From: UBA6182 sp964479585
Lineage (GTDB): Bacteria > Bacillota_I > Bacilli_A > Erysipelotrichales > Erysipelotrichaceae
Reading direction: 5' to 3'
Assembly: GCA_964479585.1 (NCBI GenBank)
Contig: CAYZMP010000001.1
Coordinates: 44,718 to 108,717 of the forward strand
DNA length: 64,000 bases
Of the stretch, positions 26,569 to 35,435 are shown one piece after another (positions within the stretch are counted from its first letter, which is position 1; every line of letters starts with the position of its first letter). The notes below the pieces were generated by a model that did not search any database, had not been told where the DNA came from, and was given only the letters and a program-made list of their open reading frames with translations. The position numbers and the translations under genes were made by a program.

Positions 26569-27558
26569 CTATTGTCCTAGAGCTGCTTCAACAAGTTCCC
26601 ACTTATCTTGTGGCATCATTGAGCTGATCAAATCAGAATTTTCTGAAATAAACCAAATAGCAGCTTCTGAAGTGCTAGCACCTGTTTCTTGCATGTAAGC
26701 AAGACCTTGCGATGTTAATGCACTTGATGTTTCATAGTTGCTTAAGAAATCCGCAAACTCAGGGAAATCATCAGTAAATCCTGGACGTGCTCCAACTGTA
26801 ACTGGTACTGACGGTGCTTCTGTCATTCCTGCTTCAAAAGATGCTTGATCCACATAAGGAGCATCGTCTAATAATGTAAAGTCATAAAGACCCATTAACC
26901 AGGTTGGTTCCCAATAATATCCAACGATTGCTTCACCACGATCATACGCGGATGTAAATGCAGCGGATAATGCGGCATCTGATCCTGGACTAAAGTAAAT
27001 AAAGTTTTCATCAAATCCATAATAATCAAACTTGTTTCTCATGATATCATCAATAGCCCAACCAGGAATTGCTCCATAGAGACGGCCCATTGATGGATTG
27101 TCGTCATCGACAAATACATCAGGATAGTCTTTTAAATCTTCTACTGTTCTTAAATTTGGTGCCATTGGTTCAATGCCTCTTTCAGCATCTCCTTCAATGA
27201 CATACGTTGGTACATATATACCTTGGGTGTTATCTCCAAAGTTAACGGATAACTCTAAGATAAGTCCTGCCTCTTTATCGGCAGCGTACGTTGGTAAGTT
27301 ATCAGTCCACACTTCTGTGTAAATATCAATCTCACCATTTTTGGTTCCTTCATATGTTATTGGTGTGGAACCTGGAACTTCTTCCCAGGTCATATCGTAT
27401 GCGTTTTCGGCAACAAACCCAACTATTGCGTTATGCAACTGGATGGAATCCCATCCTGCATCAGCCATTTTAATATGTCCACCGGTAGCATCACTACCTG
27501 AAGAACAACCTGCTAATGCTAGGATAGCTACTGCCACTCCTGCTAATAATTTCTTCAT
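26569..27558 (-). CDS. Glycine betaine/choline-type binding lipoprotein
   Basis: A 329-residue secreted lipoprotein. Lys-Lys-Leu-Leu, a hydrophobic core and the lipobox LAGC give a lipidated N-terminus at Cys18. The mature part is an OpuAC/ProX-type substrate-binding domain with Trp and Tyr residues suited to an aromatic cage for a quaternary ammonium group (for example ADAGWDSIQLHNAIVGF, GYYWEPTWLMGLYD). The exact ligand (betaine, carnitine, choline, proline betaine) cannot be read. It is the first gene of the operon, behind a consensus promoter at 27619-27647 and GGAGGT before ATG 27558. The Lgt enzyme encoded at 42744 would be needed for its anchoring. Confidence 0.92.
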   Translation of the reverse strand: MKKLLAGVAVAILALAGCSSGSDATGGHIKMADAGWDSIQLHNAIVGFVAENAYDMTWEEVPGSTPITYEGTKNGEIDIYTEVWTDNLPTYAADKEAGLILELSVNFGDNTQGIYVPTYVIEGDAERGIEPMAPNLRTVEDLKDYPDVFVDDDNPSMGRLYGAIPGWAIDDIMRNKFDYYGFDENFIYFSPGSDAALSAAFTSAYDRGEAIVGYYWEPTWLMGLYDFTLLDDAPYVDQASFEAGMTEAPSVPVTVGARPGFTDDFPEFADFLSNYETSSALTSQGLAYMQETGASTSEAAIWFISENSDLISSMMPQDKWELVEAALGQ

Positions 27559-27618
27559 TTTTAATTACCTCCATTTTTTGTAAACAGACAAAAAGTGTTC
27601 TTTCATCTGACAACTTCA

Positions 27619-27647
27619 ATTATAAGTAAGGTATGGCAGTATGTCAA
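27619..27647 (-). promoter_or_regulatory. Consensus promoter of the betaine-transporter operon
   Basis: On the minus strand TTGACA (27642-27647), a 17-base spacer and TATAAT (27619-27624), all consensus, about 60 bases upstream of the lipoprotein start. Confidence 0.85.
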
Positions 27648-27758
27648 ATGCCTTACTTTCATTATGGTGGACTATTGAACATAAATATATCACTTGTATA
27701 TATATAAGGATAACTAAAAGGGTTAATATACTTGAAAAAAATAATTTGAATTATTTTC

Positions 27759-27774
27759 ATGTAAGCATTTACAT
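27759..27774. promoter_or_regulatory. Palindrome resembling a catabolite-responsive element
   Basis: ATGTAA (27759-27764), GCAT and TTACAT (27769-27774) form a perfect 6-bp inverted repeat. It fits the cre consensus WTGNAANCGNWNNCA except A for the central G. It lies about 40 bases upstream of the yitT -10. Confidence 0.4.
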
Positions 27775-27813
27775 CTACATCTTACAGGGGTGTTTATCGC
27801 ACCCTAAGCGTGG

Positions 27814-27819
27814 TATAAT
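27814..27819 (+). promoter_or_regulatory. -10 element of the yitT promoter
   Basis: TATAAT, 23 bases before the start codon. The -35 position (TGTTTA, 27791-27796, 17-base spacer) is weak and sits in a GGGTG/CACCC inverted repeat. Confidence 0.5.
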
Positions 27820-27842
27820 TGCTTTGGTTATTGAGGTGAAAC

Positions 27843-28685
27843 ATGAAAAAACATATAAAAAATGCTGTATTACTTGTAATGGGAAACTACTTATTAGCAC
27901 TGGCTGTTGGTATCTTTATCTTGCCATATAATATATTATCTGGTGGTGTTGCAGGGATTGCAATTGCTTTAGAACCACTTTTTGGAATCGATCCAAATTT
28001 AATGATTAATGTATTAGTTATTGGATTGTTTATTGTTGGGGCATTGATACTTGGAAAAAACTTTGCGGTTTCTACAGCATTAAGTTCATTTTTGTATCCG
28101 TTTTTTCTTACATTTACTCAAGCCGATGGGTTACTTGAACTTGATCCCATTCTAGCAAGCCTTTATGGTGGACTGCTCGCTGGTATTGGTGTTGGTATGG
28201 TACTTAGAACAGGTTCTAGTACTGGTGGTATGGATGTACCGCCACTTGTCCTTAATAAATACACGCATGTTGAAATATCAACATGGGTACTTATTGTGGA
28301 TGGCATAACAGTAGGTCTTGGTTTATGGACATATGGACTAGAAGCCGTTTTAATTGGGTTTATTTCTGTATGGGCAGCAGCCTTTGCCATTAACAAAGTG
28401 CTTATCTTTGGCGGACAAAACGCAAAAACAGTGTATATCATTTCTGAAAAGTACTCAGAAATACTGCAATATATTCATGATCATTTAGAGCGAGGTACTA
28501 CACTAATTGAAGCAACTGGAGGTTTTACAGGAGATGATAAACCTGTTATATTGACGGTGATAATGAAAAATCAATATCCTGAACTTAGTCAGAGTGTCAA
28601 GGATCTTGATGAGAATGCTTTTTTAATTGTATCTGATGCTACTGAAGTTTCTGGCTTTGGATTCTCCTTTGATTACAAAGTATAA
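27843..28685 (+). CDS. YitT/DUF2179-family membrane protein
   Basis: A 280-residue protein with an N-terminal membrane part of five or six helices (YitT family, formerly DUF161; GGVAGIAIAL and GTGSSTGGMDV-like RTGSSTGGMDVPPLV motifs). A soluble C-terminal DUF2179 domain follows from about residue 215 (TVYIISEKYSEILQYIHDHL through RGTTLIEATGGFTGDDKPV). Homologues are widespread in Firmicutes with no settled biochemical role. GAGGTGAAAC precedes ATG 27843. It is divergent from the betaine transporter and followed by ftsE after about 70 bases. Confidence 0.9.
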   Translation: MKKHIKNAVLLVMGNYLLALAVGIFILPYNILSGGVAGIAIALEPLFGIDPNLMINVLVIGLFIVGALILGKNFAVSTALSSFLYPFFLTFTQADGLLELDPILASLYGGLLAGIGVGMVLRTGSSTGGMDVPPLVLNKYTHVEISTWVLIVDGITVGLGLWTYGLEAVLIGFISVWAAAFAINKVLIFGGQNAKTVYIISEKYSEILQYIHDHLERGTTLIEATGGFTGDDKPVILTVIMKNQYPELSQSVKDLDENAFLIVSDATEVSGFGFSFDYKV

Positions 28686-28754
28686 TTATGGGAAGATTCA
28701 CATCAAACTTTCACTAAAATTATGGTAGAATGAAACAGAAATGGAAGTGAAGCT

Positions 28755-29444
28755 ATGTTAATTATGCGTGGTGTTTCAAAAACATACAAAAACGGTGTCA
28801 ATGCGTTATACAATATTGACTTAACAATCGAACAAGGTGAGTTCGTATACATTATTGGACCAACAGGTTCAGGTAAATCAACCATTATTAAACTGTTGGA
28901 TGGAGAAGAAGTACCAACAAGAGGACTTGTGGAAGTTGCAGGCATCAATGTTGGAAAGCTTAAACATTCAAAAGTTCCATTGTATCGTCGTAACATTGGC
29001 GTTGTTTTTCAAGATTTCAAACTACTTGAAAGAAAAACAGTGTTTGAAAATGTTGCTTTCGCAATGGAAGTAGTATACAAGCCACAAATGGAAATACGCA
29101 AACGTGTGCGTGAGGTATTAGAGTTAGTAGGTCTAAGCGATAAAACAAATTCGTATCCTGATCAGTTATCCGGCGGTCAAATGCAGCGTGTTGCGATTGC
29201 ACGTGCAATTGCAAACAAACCAAAAGTACTAATTTGTGATGAGCCAACAGGAAATTTAGATCCTGAAAAATCACGTGGTATTGTGGATTTGCTGAATAAA
29301 ATTAATGAAGAAGAAAAAACTACCATTGTCATGGTGACGCATGATTTACCACTAGTTAATGAGTGTCGTAAGCGCACTATTGCATTAGAAGATGGACATA
29401 TCGTTGCTGATTTAGCATCTGGAGGGTATATCCAACATGTTTAG
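28755..29444 (+). CDS. ftsE: Cell-division ABC ATPase FtsE
   Basis: A 229-residue ABC ATPase. Walker A is GPTGSGKST, Q-loop FQDFKLL, signature LSGGQMQRVAIARAI, Walker B LICDEPTGNLD and switch His VTHD; the GNLD form and short length are typical of FtsE. With FtsX it forms a membrane complex that uses ATP to activate septal peptidoglycan hydrolases. It overlaps ftsX by eight bases. The hydrolase partner is the third gene, so the full FtsEX-hydrolase set is one operon. Confidence 0.97.
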   Translation: MLIMRGVSKTYKNGVNALYNIDLTIEQGEFVYIIGPTGSGKSTIIKLLDGEEVPTRGLVEVAGINVGKLKHSKVPLYRRNIGVVFQDFKLLERKTVFENVAFAMEVVYKPQMEIRKRVREVLELVGLSDKTNSYPDQLSGGQMQRVAIARAIANKPKVLICDEPTGNLDPEKSRGIVDLLNKINEEEKTTIVMVTHDLPLVNECRKRTIALEDGHIVADLASGGYIQHV

Positions 29445-30336
29445 GATTTTTAGACCAATTAAAGAGGGATTTGTAGGATTAGTTCGTCATATGGCAATGA
29501 CTCTTTCAAGCATATCGTCCATTACCGTGACGTTGTTGTTTGTGAGTTTATTTTTAATGGTGTCTGTCAATGTGCAACAATTTACTTTTGGTATAGAGGA
29601 TACTGTAAATATTCACGTAAAAATCTTACAAACGCATGAATCACAAGAAGACTTAAACATGATTTATGATCAAATAAGTGTCATTAACGGTGTAGAAAAG
29701 ATCACTTTTTCATCGAAAGATGAAGAATTGGATAAGTTTATCGAGCCTTTTGGTGAAGATGGAGAAATATTTGATTTGTATCGTGGTGAAAGCAATCCTT
29801 TACGAATGGCATACTTAGTCGATATTAATGAAGCTTCAAATGTTGAAGTTGTCTCTACTCAAATTAGAGAAATTGAAGGTGTTGAAGCTGTTCAATATGG
29901 TGGTTTGAAAGTATTAGAGTTAATGGAATTATTAGAAAGTGTACGAAATGGTGTGTATGTGCTTGTTTTAGGCCTCACACTAGTTGCAGTTTTTCTAATT
30001 TCGAATACAATTAAATTATCAATAGCTACGCGTCAAAAGGAAATTGTTATTATGCGTACGGTTGGTGCTAAAAATGGATTTATTCGGATGCCATTTATTA
30101 TTGAAGGCTCACTTATTGGAGTGTTTGGTGCCTTGTTACCTATTGGCTTTAGTATTGCTGGGTATGTGTTGATGTATGAATTTTTAGGTGGCATCTTGCT
30201 AACACCTATGTTTCAACTTATTCAGCCAATGCCATTTGTTCTTTATTTATCCGGGATATTATTGGCAGTAGCTATTGTGGTTGGAAGTGTAGGTAGTTAT
30301 ATATCCGTCGCTAAACATTTGAGGTGGAAACGATGA
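29437..30336 (+). CDS. ftsX: Cell-division membrane protein FtsX
   Basis: A 299-residue FtsX. Layout: cytoplasmic N-terminus, helix 1 (about residues 20-45), a large extracellular loop (about 46-165) that contacts the hydrolase, then three helices ending in the FtsX/MacB-type domain (TRQKEIVIMRTVGAKNGFI is the coupling segment). The start overlaps ftsE by eight bases, with GGAGGG upstream. Its stop TGA overlaps the next ATG, giving tight coupling to the PcsB/EnvC-like protein. Confidence 0.96.
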   Translation: MFRIFRPIKEGFVGLVRHMAMTLSSISSITVTLLFVSLFLMVSVNVQQFTFGIEDTVNIHVKILQTHESQEDLNMIYDQISVINGVEKITFSSKDEELDKFIEPFGEDGEIFDLYRGESNPLRMAYLVDINEASNVEVVSTQIREIEGVEAVQYGGLKVLELMELLESVRNGVYVLVLGLTLVAVFLISNTIKLSIATRQKEIVIMRTVGAKNGFIRMPFIIEGSLIGVFGALLPIGFSIAGYVLMYEFLGGILLTPMFQLIQPMPFVLYLSGILLAVAIVVGSVGSYISVAKHLRWKR

Positions 30337-31736
30337 ATAAACTTGTAAGAAAACTAGTGTTACTACTCATTGCTTTTACTTTGCTAATGCAAAACAATAT
30401 TGTTTTGCAAGCCAATGATTTTGATACTGATCGTGAAAAATACGAACAAATGTGTTTTACGAAAGTTGATCCAGATAATGCAGCAGTTTGTCGTGACTTT
30501 CAAGCACACATTAACAATCAAGCAAAACAAGTAAATCAAGATTTAAGTAAAATTCGAAATGACTTATCGAGCATCCGTTCTAATATTCTTCAGTACGCCC
30601 AACAAATTAATGAATACCAAGCACAAATTGAAGAGATGGAACGCCAAATTGGAGTTTTGTCTCGTGCAATTGAACGTATGGAAGATGAAATTGAACAACT
30701 TATTGTAGAAATTCAAACATTAGAAGAAACTATTAAAGTACGCGATGAAACAATTCAAGAGCGCATGGTTTCGATGCAAGGCTTCTTTAGTGTTAATGGA
30801 TTGATTGATATTGTCATGGGAGCTGCAAACTTCACCGACTTAGTACGTCGTGTAGAAGGGATTAAAGACATCACCTATTATGACAATGAGCAAATAAAGT
30901 TAATGCAATCAGAAATAGATAAAGTAGAACAAGATAAAATAGAGTTAGAACGTCAACGAAATGTGTTGGAAGATAATCGTGAAAACTACATATTAACGCA
31001 AGAATCCCAACAAGCTCTCGTTGAAACAACCCAAGAGATTATTGATGAATTTAGACGTCAAGAATCGCAGTTAATCCAACAAGAACGGGATGTTATTTCT
31101 GACTTGTCTGCCGTTCAAAATCAACTTCGCCAACTAGAAAATGCACTAAACATGATTCCTGCATCTAATGGTTGGTTACGTCCGATATTAAGCAATGCAT
31201 ACATATCTGCAGGAGTATGGACATACCCTGGTGGTGGACGACATATTGGTGTTGACTTTGCAGCACCAATAGGAACACCGATTGTTGCAGTTGCCAATGG
31301 AGTCGTTGTCTATCGAGCAGACAGTTGCCCTACATGGGGTCATTTAGGTAATCGATGTGGTTATCCAGCCGCTACGGGTGGTGGAAACCAAGTATACTTA
31401 ATTGTTTCTGTAAATGATCGCACCTATGGTATTATATATGCACATTTAGAAAGTGGATCACCAGCTGCTGGTGGACGTGTAGTAAGTGCAGGAGATGTAA
31501 TTGGAAGAGTCGGATCATCTGGAAACTCATCAGGACCACACTTACACATTGAAGTTGTGTATCTAGGAACCAATAGTGTAAACTTCTATACTCAAAACTG
31601 GAATGGACGATTGGATTTTGGTGCTGGTTGGGGTGAGTCAGGGTTTAGAAATCGTTGCGACGCTAACGGATTTAATGCACCATGTCGAATGAATCCATTA
31701 AGTGTGTTCAATGTATCGGTGTTTCAACGTTATTAA
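30333..31736 (+). CDS. FtsEX-linked peptidoglycan hydrolase, coiled coil plus M23 domain (PcsB/EnvC-like)
   Basis: A 467-residue secreted protein. Signal peptide (about residues 1-30), long coiled coil (about 60-265, Gln/Glu/Ile heptads) and a C-terminal M23/LytM endopeptidase domain with zinc ligands in GRHIGVDFA and GNSSGPHLHIEV. Both metal-binding motifs are intact, so it should be catalytic, unlike EnvC. ATG 30333 overlaps the ftsX stop and follows GAGGTGG; an upstream GTG in frame is less likely. Six extracellular Cys occur in three closely spaced pairs (QMCF/AVCR, DSCP/NRCG, NRCD/APCR), suggesting disulfides, which is unusual for a Firmicutes cell-wall enzyme. FtsEX would gate its cutting of septal wall. 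Confidence 0.92.
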   Translation: MNKLVRKLVLLLIAFTLLMQNNIVLQANDFDTDREKYEQMCFTKVDPDNAAVCRDFQAHINNQAKQVNQDLSKIRNDLSSIRSNILQYAQQINEYQAQIEEMERQIGVLSRAIERMEDEIEQLIVEIQTLEETIKVRDETIQERMVSMQGFFSVNGLIDIVMGAANFTDLVRRVEGIKDITYYDNEQIKLMQSEIDKVEQDKIELERQRNVLEDNRENYILTQESQQALVETTQEIIDEFRRQESQLIQQERDVISDLSAVQNQLRQLENALNMIPASNGWLRPILSNAYISAGVWTYPGGGRHIGVDFAAPIGTPIVAVANGVVVYRADSCPTWGHLGNRCGYPAATGGGNQVYLIVSVNDRTYGIIYAHLESGSPAAGGRVVSAGDVIGRVGSSGNSSGPHLHIEVVYLGTNSVNFYTQNWNGRLDFGAGWGESGFRNRCDANGFNAPCRMNPLSVFNVSVFQRY

Positions 31737-31742
31737 ATATAC

Positions 31743-31780
31743 AAAAGCTATTTGAATGAAATACATTGAAATAGCTTTTT
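31743..31780 (+). terminator. Terminator of the ftsEX operon
   Basis: AAAAGCTATTT (31743-31753) pairs with AAATAGCTTTT (31769-31779), followed by T. Confidence 0.85.
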
Positions 31781-31857
31781 TTATGCCTTGCTTTGTTTTT
31801 ATTACTAGTTTGATACTGATATACTAAAAGTAGGAAAGGCTAAATAAGGTGGAACTC

Positions 31858-32088
31858 ATGGTAAAGATGTTTAGAAGGATATTAATTGTACTTATGGCTT
31901 GTGTTGTTGGTGCTTTATTTGGGTTATGGCTTGGCATGTTTATTGGTGGTAATTTCTTTACTGATGTAAAATTTTTAAACATGGTTGGTTATGAATTATT
32001 TGGCACAATTGGTTTTATTGCAGGAGTTGTTTTGTTTTTTATACTTGCAATCATGTACTTGTTTAATCAAAACAACAAAACTATGTAA
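31858..32088 (+). CDS. Small membrane protein, two predicted helices
   Basis: A 76-residue hydrophobic protein. Helix 1 is about residues 5-28 (ILIVLMACVVGALFGLWLGM) and helix 2 about 42-68 (FGTIGFIAGVVLFFILAIMYL), with a short NNKTM tail. It resembles no family I can name. AAGGTGG lies five bases before ATG 31858, and an in-frame GTG at 31849 falls inside that site. It is 25 bases upstream of a metal ATPase on the same strand, so an accessory role in metal transport is possible but unsupported beyond position. Confidence 0.65.
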   Translation: MVKMFRRILIVLMACVVGALFGLWLGMFIGGNFFTDVKFLNMVGYELFGTIGFIAGVVLFFILAIMYLFNQNNKTM

Positions 32089-32107
32089 ATAAAAGCGGAT
32101 TTTAAGC

Positions 32108-32113
32108 TATAAT
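32108..32113 (+). promoter_or_regulatory. TATAAT adjoining the metal-ATPase start codon
   Basis: The hexamer directly precedes ATG 32114. A start 6-7 bases on falls at ATG 32120, so a leaderless transcript is possible. The -35 region is weak. Confidence 0.35.
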
Positions 32114-33970
32114 ATGGTTATGCTAGAAACTATATTACATAACAAAAAACTTAGAAACCAAACGTTACATGTAATAAGTGCACTACTTTTAATTATTAGT
32201 GCACAATTTTTTGTGCGTAATCAAACAATAGCGATGGTGTTGTGGGGAATTGCATTTATGGTGGGAGGATATTATAAAGCCGTTGAAGGTGTAGAAAAAA
32301 CCATTGAATCCAAAGCATTAAACGTTGAGTTTTTAATGATCATTGCAGCATTAGCTGCTTTTATTACACAAGATTTTCATGAAGGTGCTGTGCTTATCTT
32401 TATTTTTGCACTAAGTGGGGTTCTTGAGACTTACGCCAACACAAAAAGTGAAAAAGCACTTACAAGTTTGCTTGAGTTAAGTCCAAAGACTGCTATTAAA
32501 GTAGTAGATCAAGAAGAAGTAGTGGTGGCAGTAGAAGAGTTGCTAATTGATGATGTTGTTGTGGTAAAGGTAGGGCAACACATACCAGCAGATGGAGTCA
32601 TCATAAAAGGTAGTGCATCCATTAATGAAGCCACTATAACTGGAGAATTTATGCCAGTATCAAAAGGTGTCAATGATCTTGTGTATTCTGGATCTATCAA
32701 TGAAGATTCTACTATTTATGTTCAAGTAAAAAAAGATCCTAAAGATTCCACCGTACAAAAAATTGTCGATTTTGTTAAGAAGGCACAAGAAAACCAAACA
32801 AAGTCACAAACATTTATCGAGCGTTTTGAACGTTGGTATGTGTATGCTGTTATTGGGTTAGCACTGCTTGTTATGTTTGTTCCATATTTTCTTAATCTAT
32901 TATCATGGCACGAATCATTTTATCGAGGGGTCATTGTGTTGGTTGTTGGATCTCCATGTGCTGTAGTCGCATCCATAACACCTGCAATTTTATCTTCTTT
33001 ATCGTATGGTGCAAACAATGGGATATTAATTAAAGGTGGAGAACACCTTGAAAAGTTACTTAAAATAGATACGATCATGTTTGATAAAACAGGGACAATT
33101 ACAACAGGTAAACCGAACGTAAATGATGTAGTAATCGCACAAGATGTGGATAGAGAGTGGCTTATAGAGATAGTGGTATCTATTGAAAAACAATCAAATC
33201 ATCCACTTGCTAAAGCCATTGTTAGACATTTTAGTGAGTACAAAACACTAGAGATTTCCACAAAGGAAATTTCTGGAAATGGAATGAAAGCCCATGTGGA
33301 TAATAAAGATTTCGTCGTTGGAAATTTCTCATTAAAAGACACTTATGATTTAAAAAAACATCAAGAAAAATTCGAAGATCAAGGAGCTACGATTGTTGAA
33401 ATTGGAATGGATGATGTGTTAGTTGGTTTTATTAGTTTGCAAGATACTGTTCGTGATTCTGCATCTGAAGTAATGACACAGTTAAAGGATATGAACATTA
33501 ATACAATTATGTTAACAGGGGATAAAGAACATAGTGCAGAAGTCATTGCTAAAAAGGTATCCGTTAACTCGTATAAATCAGAGTGCTTACCAAATGATAA
33601 ATCCGATATCATAGAACAATTAAAACTTGAGAACAAAACAATCATGATGATTGGAGATGGTATTAACGACGCTCCTTCATTGGCGATTGCCCATATTGGT
33701 GCTGCGATGGGTGATGCTACAGATGTTTCTTTAGAAACAGCTGACATTGTGTTTATTAATAATAAGCTTTCTAATATTGTTTCATTGATTAAGCTTTCAA
33801 AGAAAGCACATACTATTATTCGTCAAAATCTAGTGTTTTCAATTAGTGTAATTGTGCTTTTGCTATTAGCGAACATGTTTGGGTGGGTGTTGTTAACTCA
33901 TGGGGTGATTGCTCATGAAGGATCTACAATTCTTGTTATATTAAATAGTTTGCGTTTATTAAAAAATTAA
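32114..33970 (+). CDS. P1B-4 type metal ATPase (ZosA/PfeT/CoaT-like)
   Basis: A 618-residue P-type ATPase without an N-terminal metal-binding domain. The membrane metal motif is SPC (GSPCAVVASITPA), and the last helix region has HEGSTILVILNSLRLL; together these define the P1B-4 class, known to export Fe2+, Co2+ or sometimes Zn2+. TGEF replaces the usual TGES in the actuator loop (ATITGEFMPVS). Phosphorylation site DKTGTITTG, SNHP and GDGINDAPS are intact. No Shine-Dalgarno sequence precedes ATG 32114 or the in-frame ATG 32120. Iron efflux is the most likely role by analogy with PfeT; no Fur or PerR box was seen upstream. Confidence 0.9.
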   Translation: MVMLETILHNKKLRNQTLHVISALLLIISAQFFVRNQTIAMVLWGIAFMVGGYYKAVEGVEKTIESKALNVEFLMIIAALAAFITQDFHEGAVLIFIFALSGVLETYANTKSEKALTSLLELSPKTAIKVVDQEEVVVAVEELLIDDVVVVKVGQHIPADGVIIKGSASINEATITGEFMPVSKGVNDLVYSGSINEDSTIYVQVKKDPKDSTVQKIVDFVKKAQENQTKSQTFIERFERWYVYAVIGLALLVMFVPYFLNLLSWHESFYRGVIVLVVGSPCAVVASITPAILSSLSYGANNGILIKGGEHLEKLLKIDTIMFDKTGTITTGKPNVNDVVIAQDVDREWLIEIVVSIEKQSNHPLAKAIVRHFSEYKTLEISTKEISGNGMKAHVDNKDFVVGNFSLKDTYDLKKHQEKFEDQGATIVEIGMDDVLVGFISLQDTVRDSASEVMTQLKDMNINTIMLTGDKEHSAEVIAKKVSVNSYKSECLPNDKSDIIEQLKLENKTIMMIGDGINDAPSLAIAHIGAAMGDATDVSLETADIVFINNKLSNIVSLIKLSKKAHTIIRQNLVFSISVIVLLLLANMFGWVLLTHGVIAHEGSTILVILNSLRLLKN

Positions 33971-33975
33971 GCAAG

Positions 33976-34007
33976 AAAAAGGTATCCGGTGTATTGGATA
34001 CCTTTTT
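33976..34007 (+). terminator. Terminator of the P1B-4 ATPase gene
   Basis: Perfect 12-bp stem (33976-33987 with 33996-34007) with an 8-base loop, T5 at its end. Confidence 0.88.
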
Positions 34008-34108
34008 AGTGAATGATATTGTTTGTTAAGATAAGATGTTTAAATTTAGTCATAAGTTAATTAAAACTACACAATATCTTTGTTTTTTTGATGCTACTTT
34101 GACATCGT

Positions 34109-35338
34109 TTATGATTTGCTAGCGTGAAGTTGGCAAATCTTCAATATCGTTTGTTTTGCAAGCAAAGCATCATTGACAGATAAAAACTCAAACTTACCAT
34201 GGAAGTTCTCACCACCGGTGAATAAGTTAGGTGTTGGAATCCCTTTGTAAGTTATTTTACTACCATCAGTTCCACCACGAATAGGCTCAATAATTGGAGT
34301 TATGTCTAATTGTTGCATTGCTTCTTTTGCAAGTTCAACACTACGCATGTCTTTTTTAATAACATCTCCCATGTTGTAATAAGAGTCACTCAACTCTAGT
34401 GTGATTGTTGCTTTTTCATACTTGTTACTTAGGGTAGATACAATTTCTTCTATGAGCGCTTTTTTAGCTAAAAACAATTCTTTGTCATGATCGCGAATAA
34501 TGTAGTGCATAGTTGCATCTTCAATGGTGCCATCAAATTGAGTGCAAAGGAAAAACCCTTCCCGTTTTTCTGTCTTTTCAGGAACTGCATCTTGTGGCAA
34601 CATCCCATCAAGTTCCATCGCAACTTTAATGGCGTTAATCATTTTATCCTTTGCTGTACCTGGATGCACAGAAACACCTTTTATTGTGATGGTAGCTGCA
34701 GCAGCATTAAAAGATTCATACTCAAGCTGTCCTTTAAAACTACCATCTACAGTATAAGCAAAGACAGTATTGAAGGCATCCACATCAAACAAGTTAGCCC
34801 CTCTACCAATTTCTTCATCAGGTCCAAAGGCAATTCTTATATCGCCATGTTCAAAAGGTTTGTTTTCAATAAGTTCTTTCATCGCTTCAATAATGGCGAC
34901 CATACCAGCTTTATTATCTGCGCCAAGTAGAGTTGTACCATCGGTTGTGATTAGTGTATGACCAATGTAATTTTTTAAATTTGGAAATTGATTTGGACTT
35001 AATACGATGTTTTGTTTTTTGTTAAGTATAATATCTGAGCCATCATAATTGGTTACAAGTTGTGGTTGAATATTTTTGGATTCAAAATCAGCGGTATCAA
35101 TGTGGGCAATAAAGCCTATCGCTTCGACATCTTTCGTGGTGTTTTTTGCAATGGTTGCCATCACAAAACCATTGTCATCATTAACAAACACATCACTGCA
35201 TCCAATTGCTTTTAACTCGTCTTTAAGCATGTAAGCAAAGTCTAGTTGTGCTTTTGTAGATGGGACTGTCGATGAGTTGGCATCGGAGCGGGTATCGATT
35301 TTTACGTATCGAATAAAACGATCAATAAATGGTTGCAT
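34109..35338 (-). CDS. pepT: Peptidase T (tripeptide aminopeptidase)
   Basis: A 409-residue M20-family dizinc aminopeptidase, matching the normal length of about 408. Metal and catalytic motifs: HIDTAD (first zinc His and catalytic Asp), GADNKAG (bridging Asp), GPDEEIG (catalytic Glu-Glu), VDGS (zinc Asp) and a final zinc His in TGGENFHGKFE. It removes N-terminal residues from tripeptides in the cytoplasm. Start 35338 was chosen because AAAGAG lies just upstream and the family begins there; a longer in-frame start at 35437 would run through the divergent ctpA promoter. Confidence 0.95.
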   Translation of the reverse strand: MQPFIDRFIRYVKIDTRSDANSSTVPSTKAQLDFAYMLKDELKAIGCSDVFVNDDNGFVMATIAKNTTKDVEAIGFIAHIDTADFESKNIQPQLVTNYDGSDIILNKKQNIVLSPNQFPNLKNYIGHTLITTDGTTLLGADNKAGMVAIIEAMKELIENKPFEHGDIRIAFGPDEEIGRGANLFDVDAFNTVFAYTVDGSFKGQLEYESFNAAAATITIKGVSVHPGTAKDKMINAIKVAMELDGMLPQDAVPEKTEKREGFFLCTQFDGTIEDATMHYIIRDHDKELFLAKKALIEEIVSTLSNKYEKATITLELSDSYYNMGDVIKKDMRSVELAKEAMQQLDITPIIEPIRGGTDGSKITYKGIPTPNLFTGGENFHGKFEFLSVNDALLAKQTILKICQLHASKS

Positions 35339-35435
35339 TTTTTTCACTCTTTCTATCGTTAAAATGTTATATTTATTATTGTAGACTATCCACGTGATAT
35401 AATAAAGCATAAAATATGGATAAGGCGGTGCACCC

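Noticed and set aside
34487..34930. 147-codon plus-strand frame inside pepT
   Set aside because: It runs opposite to an intact M20 peptidase and has no start site or family resemblance.
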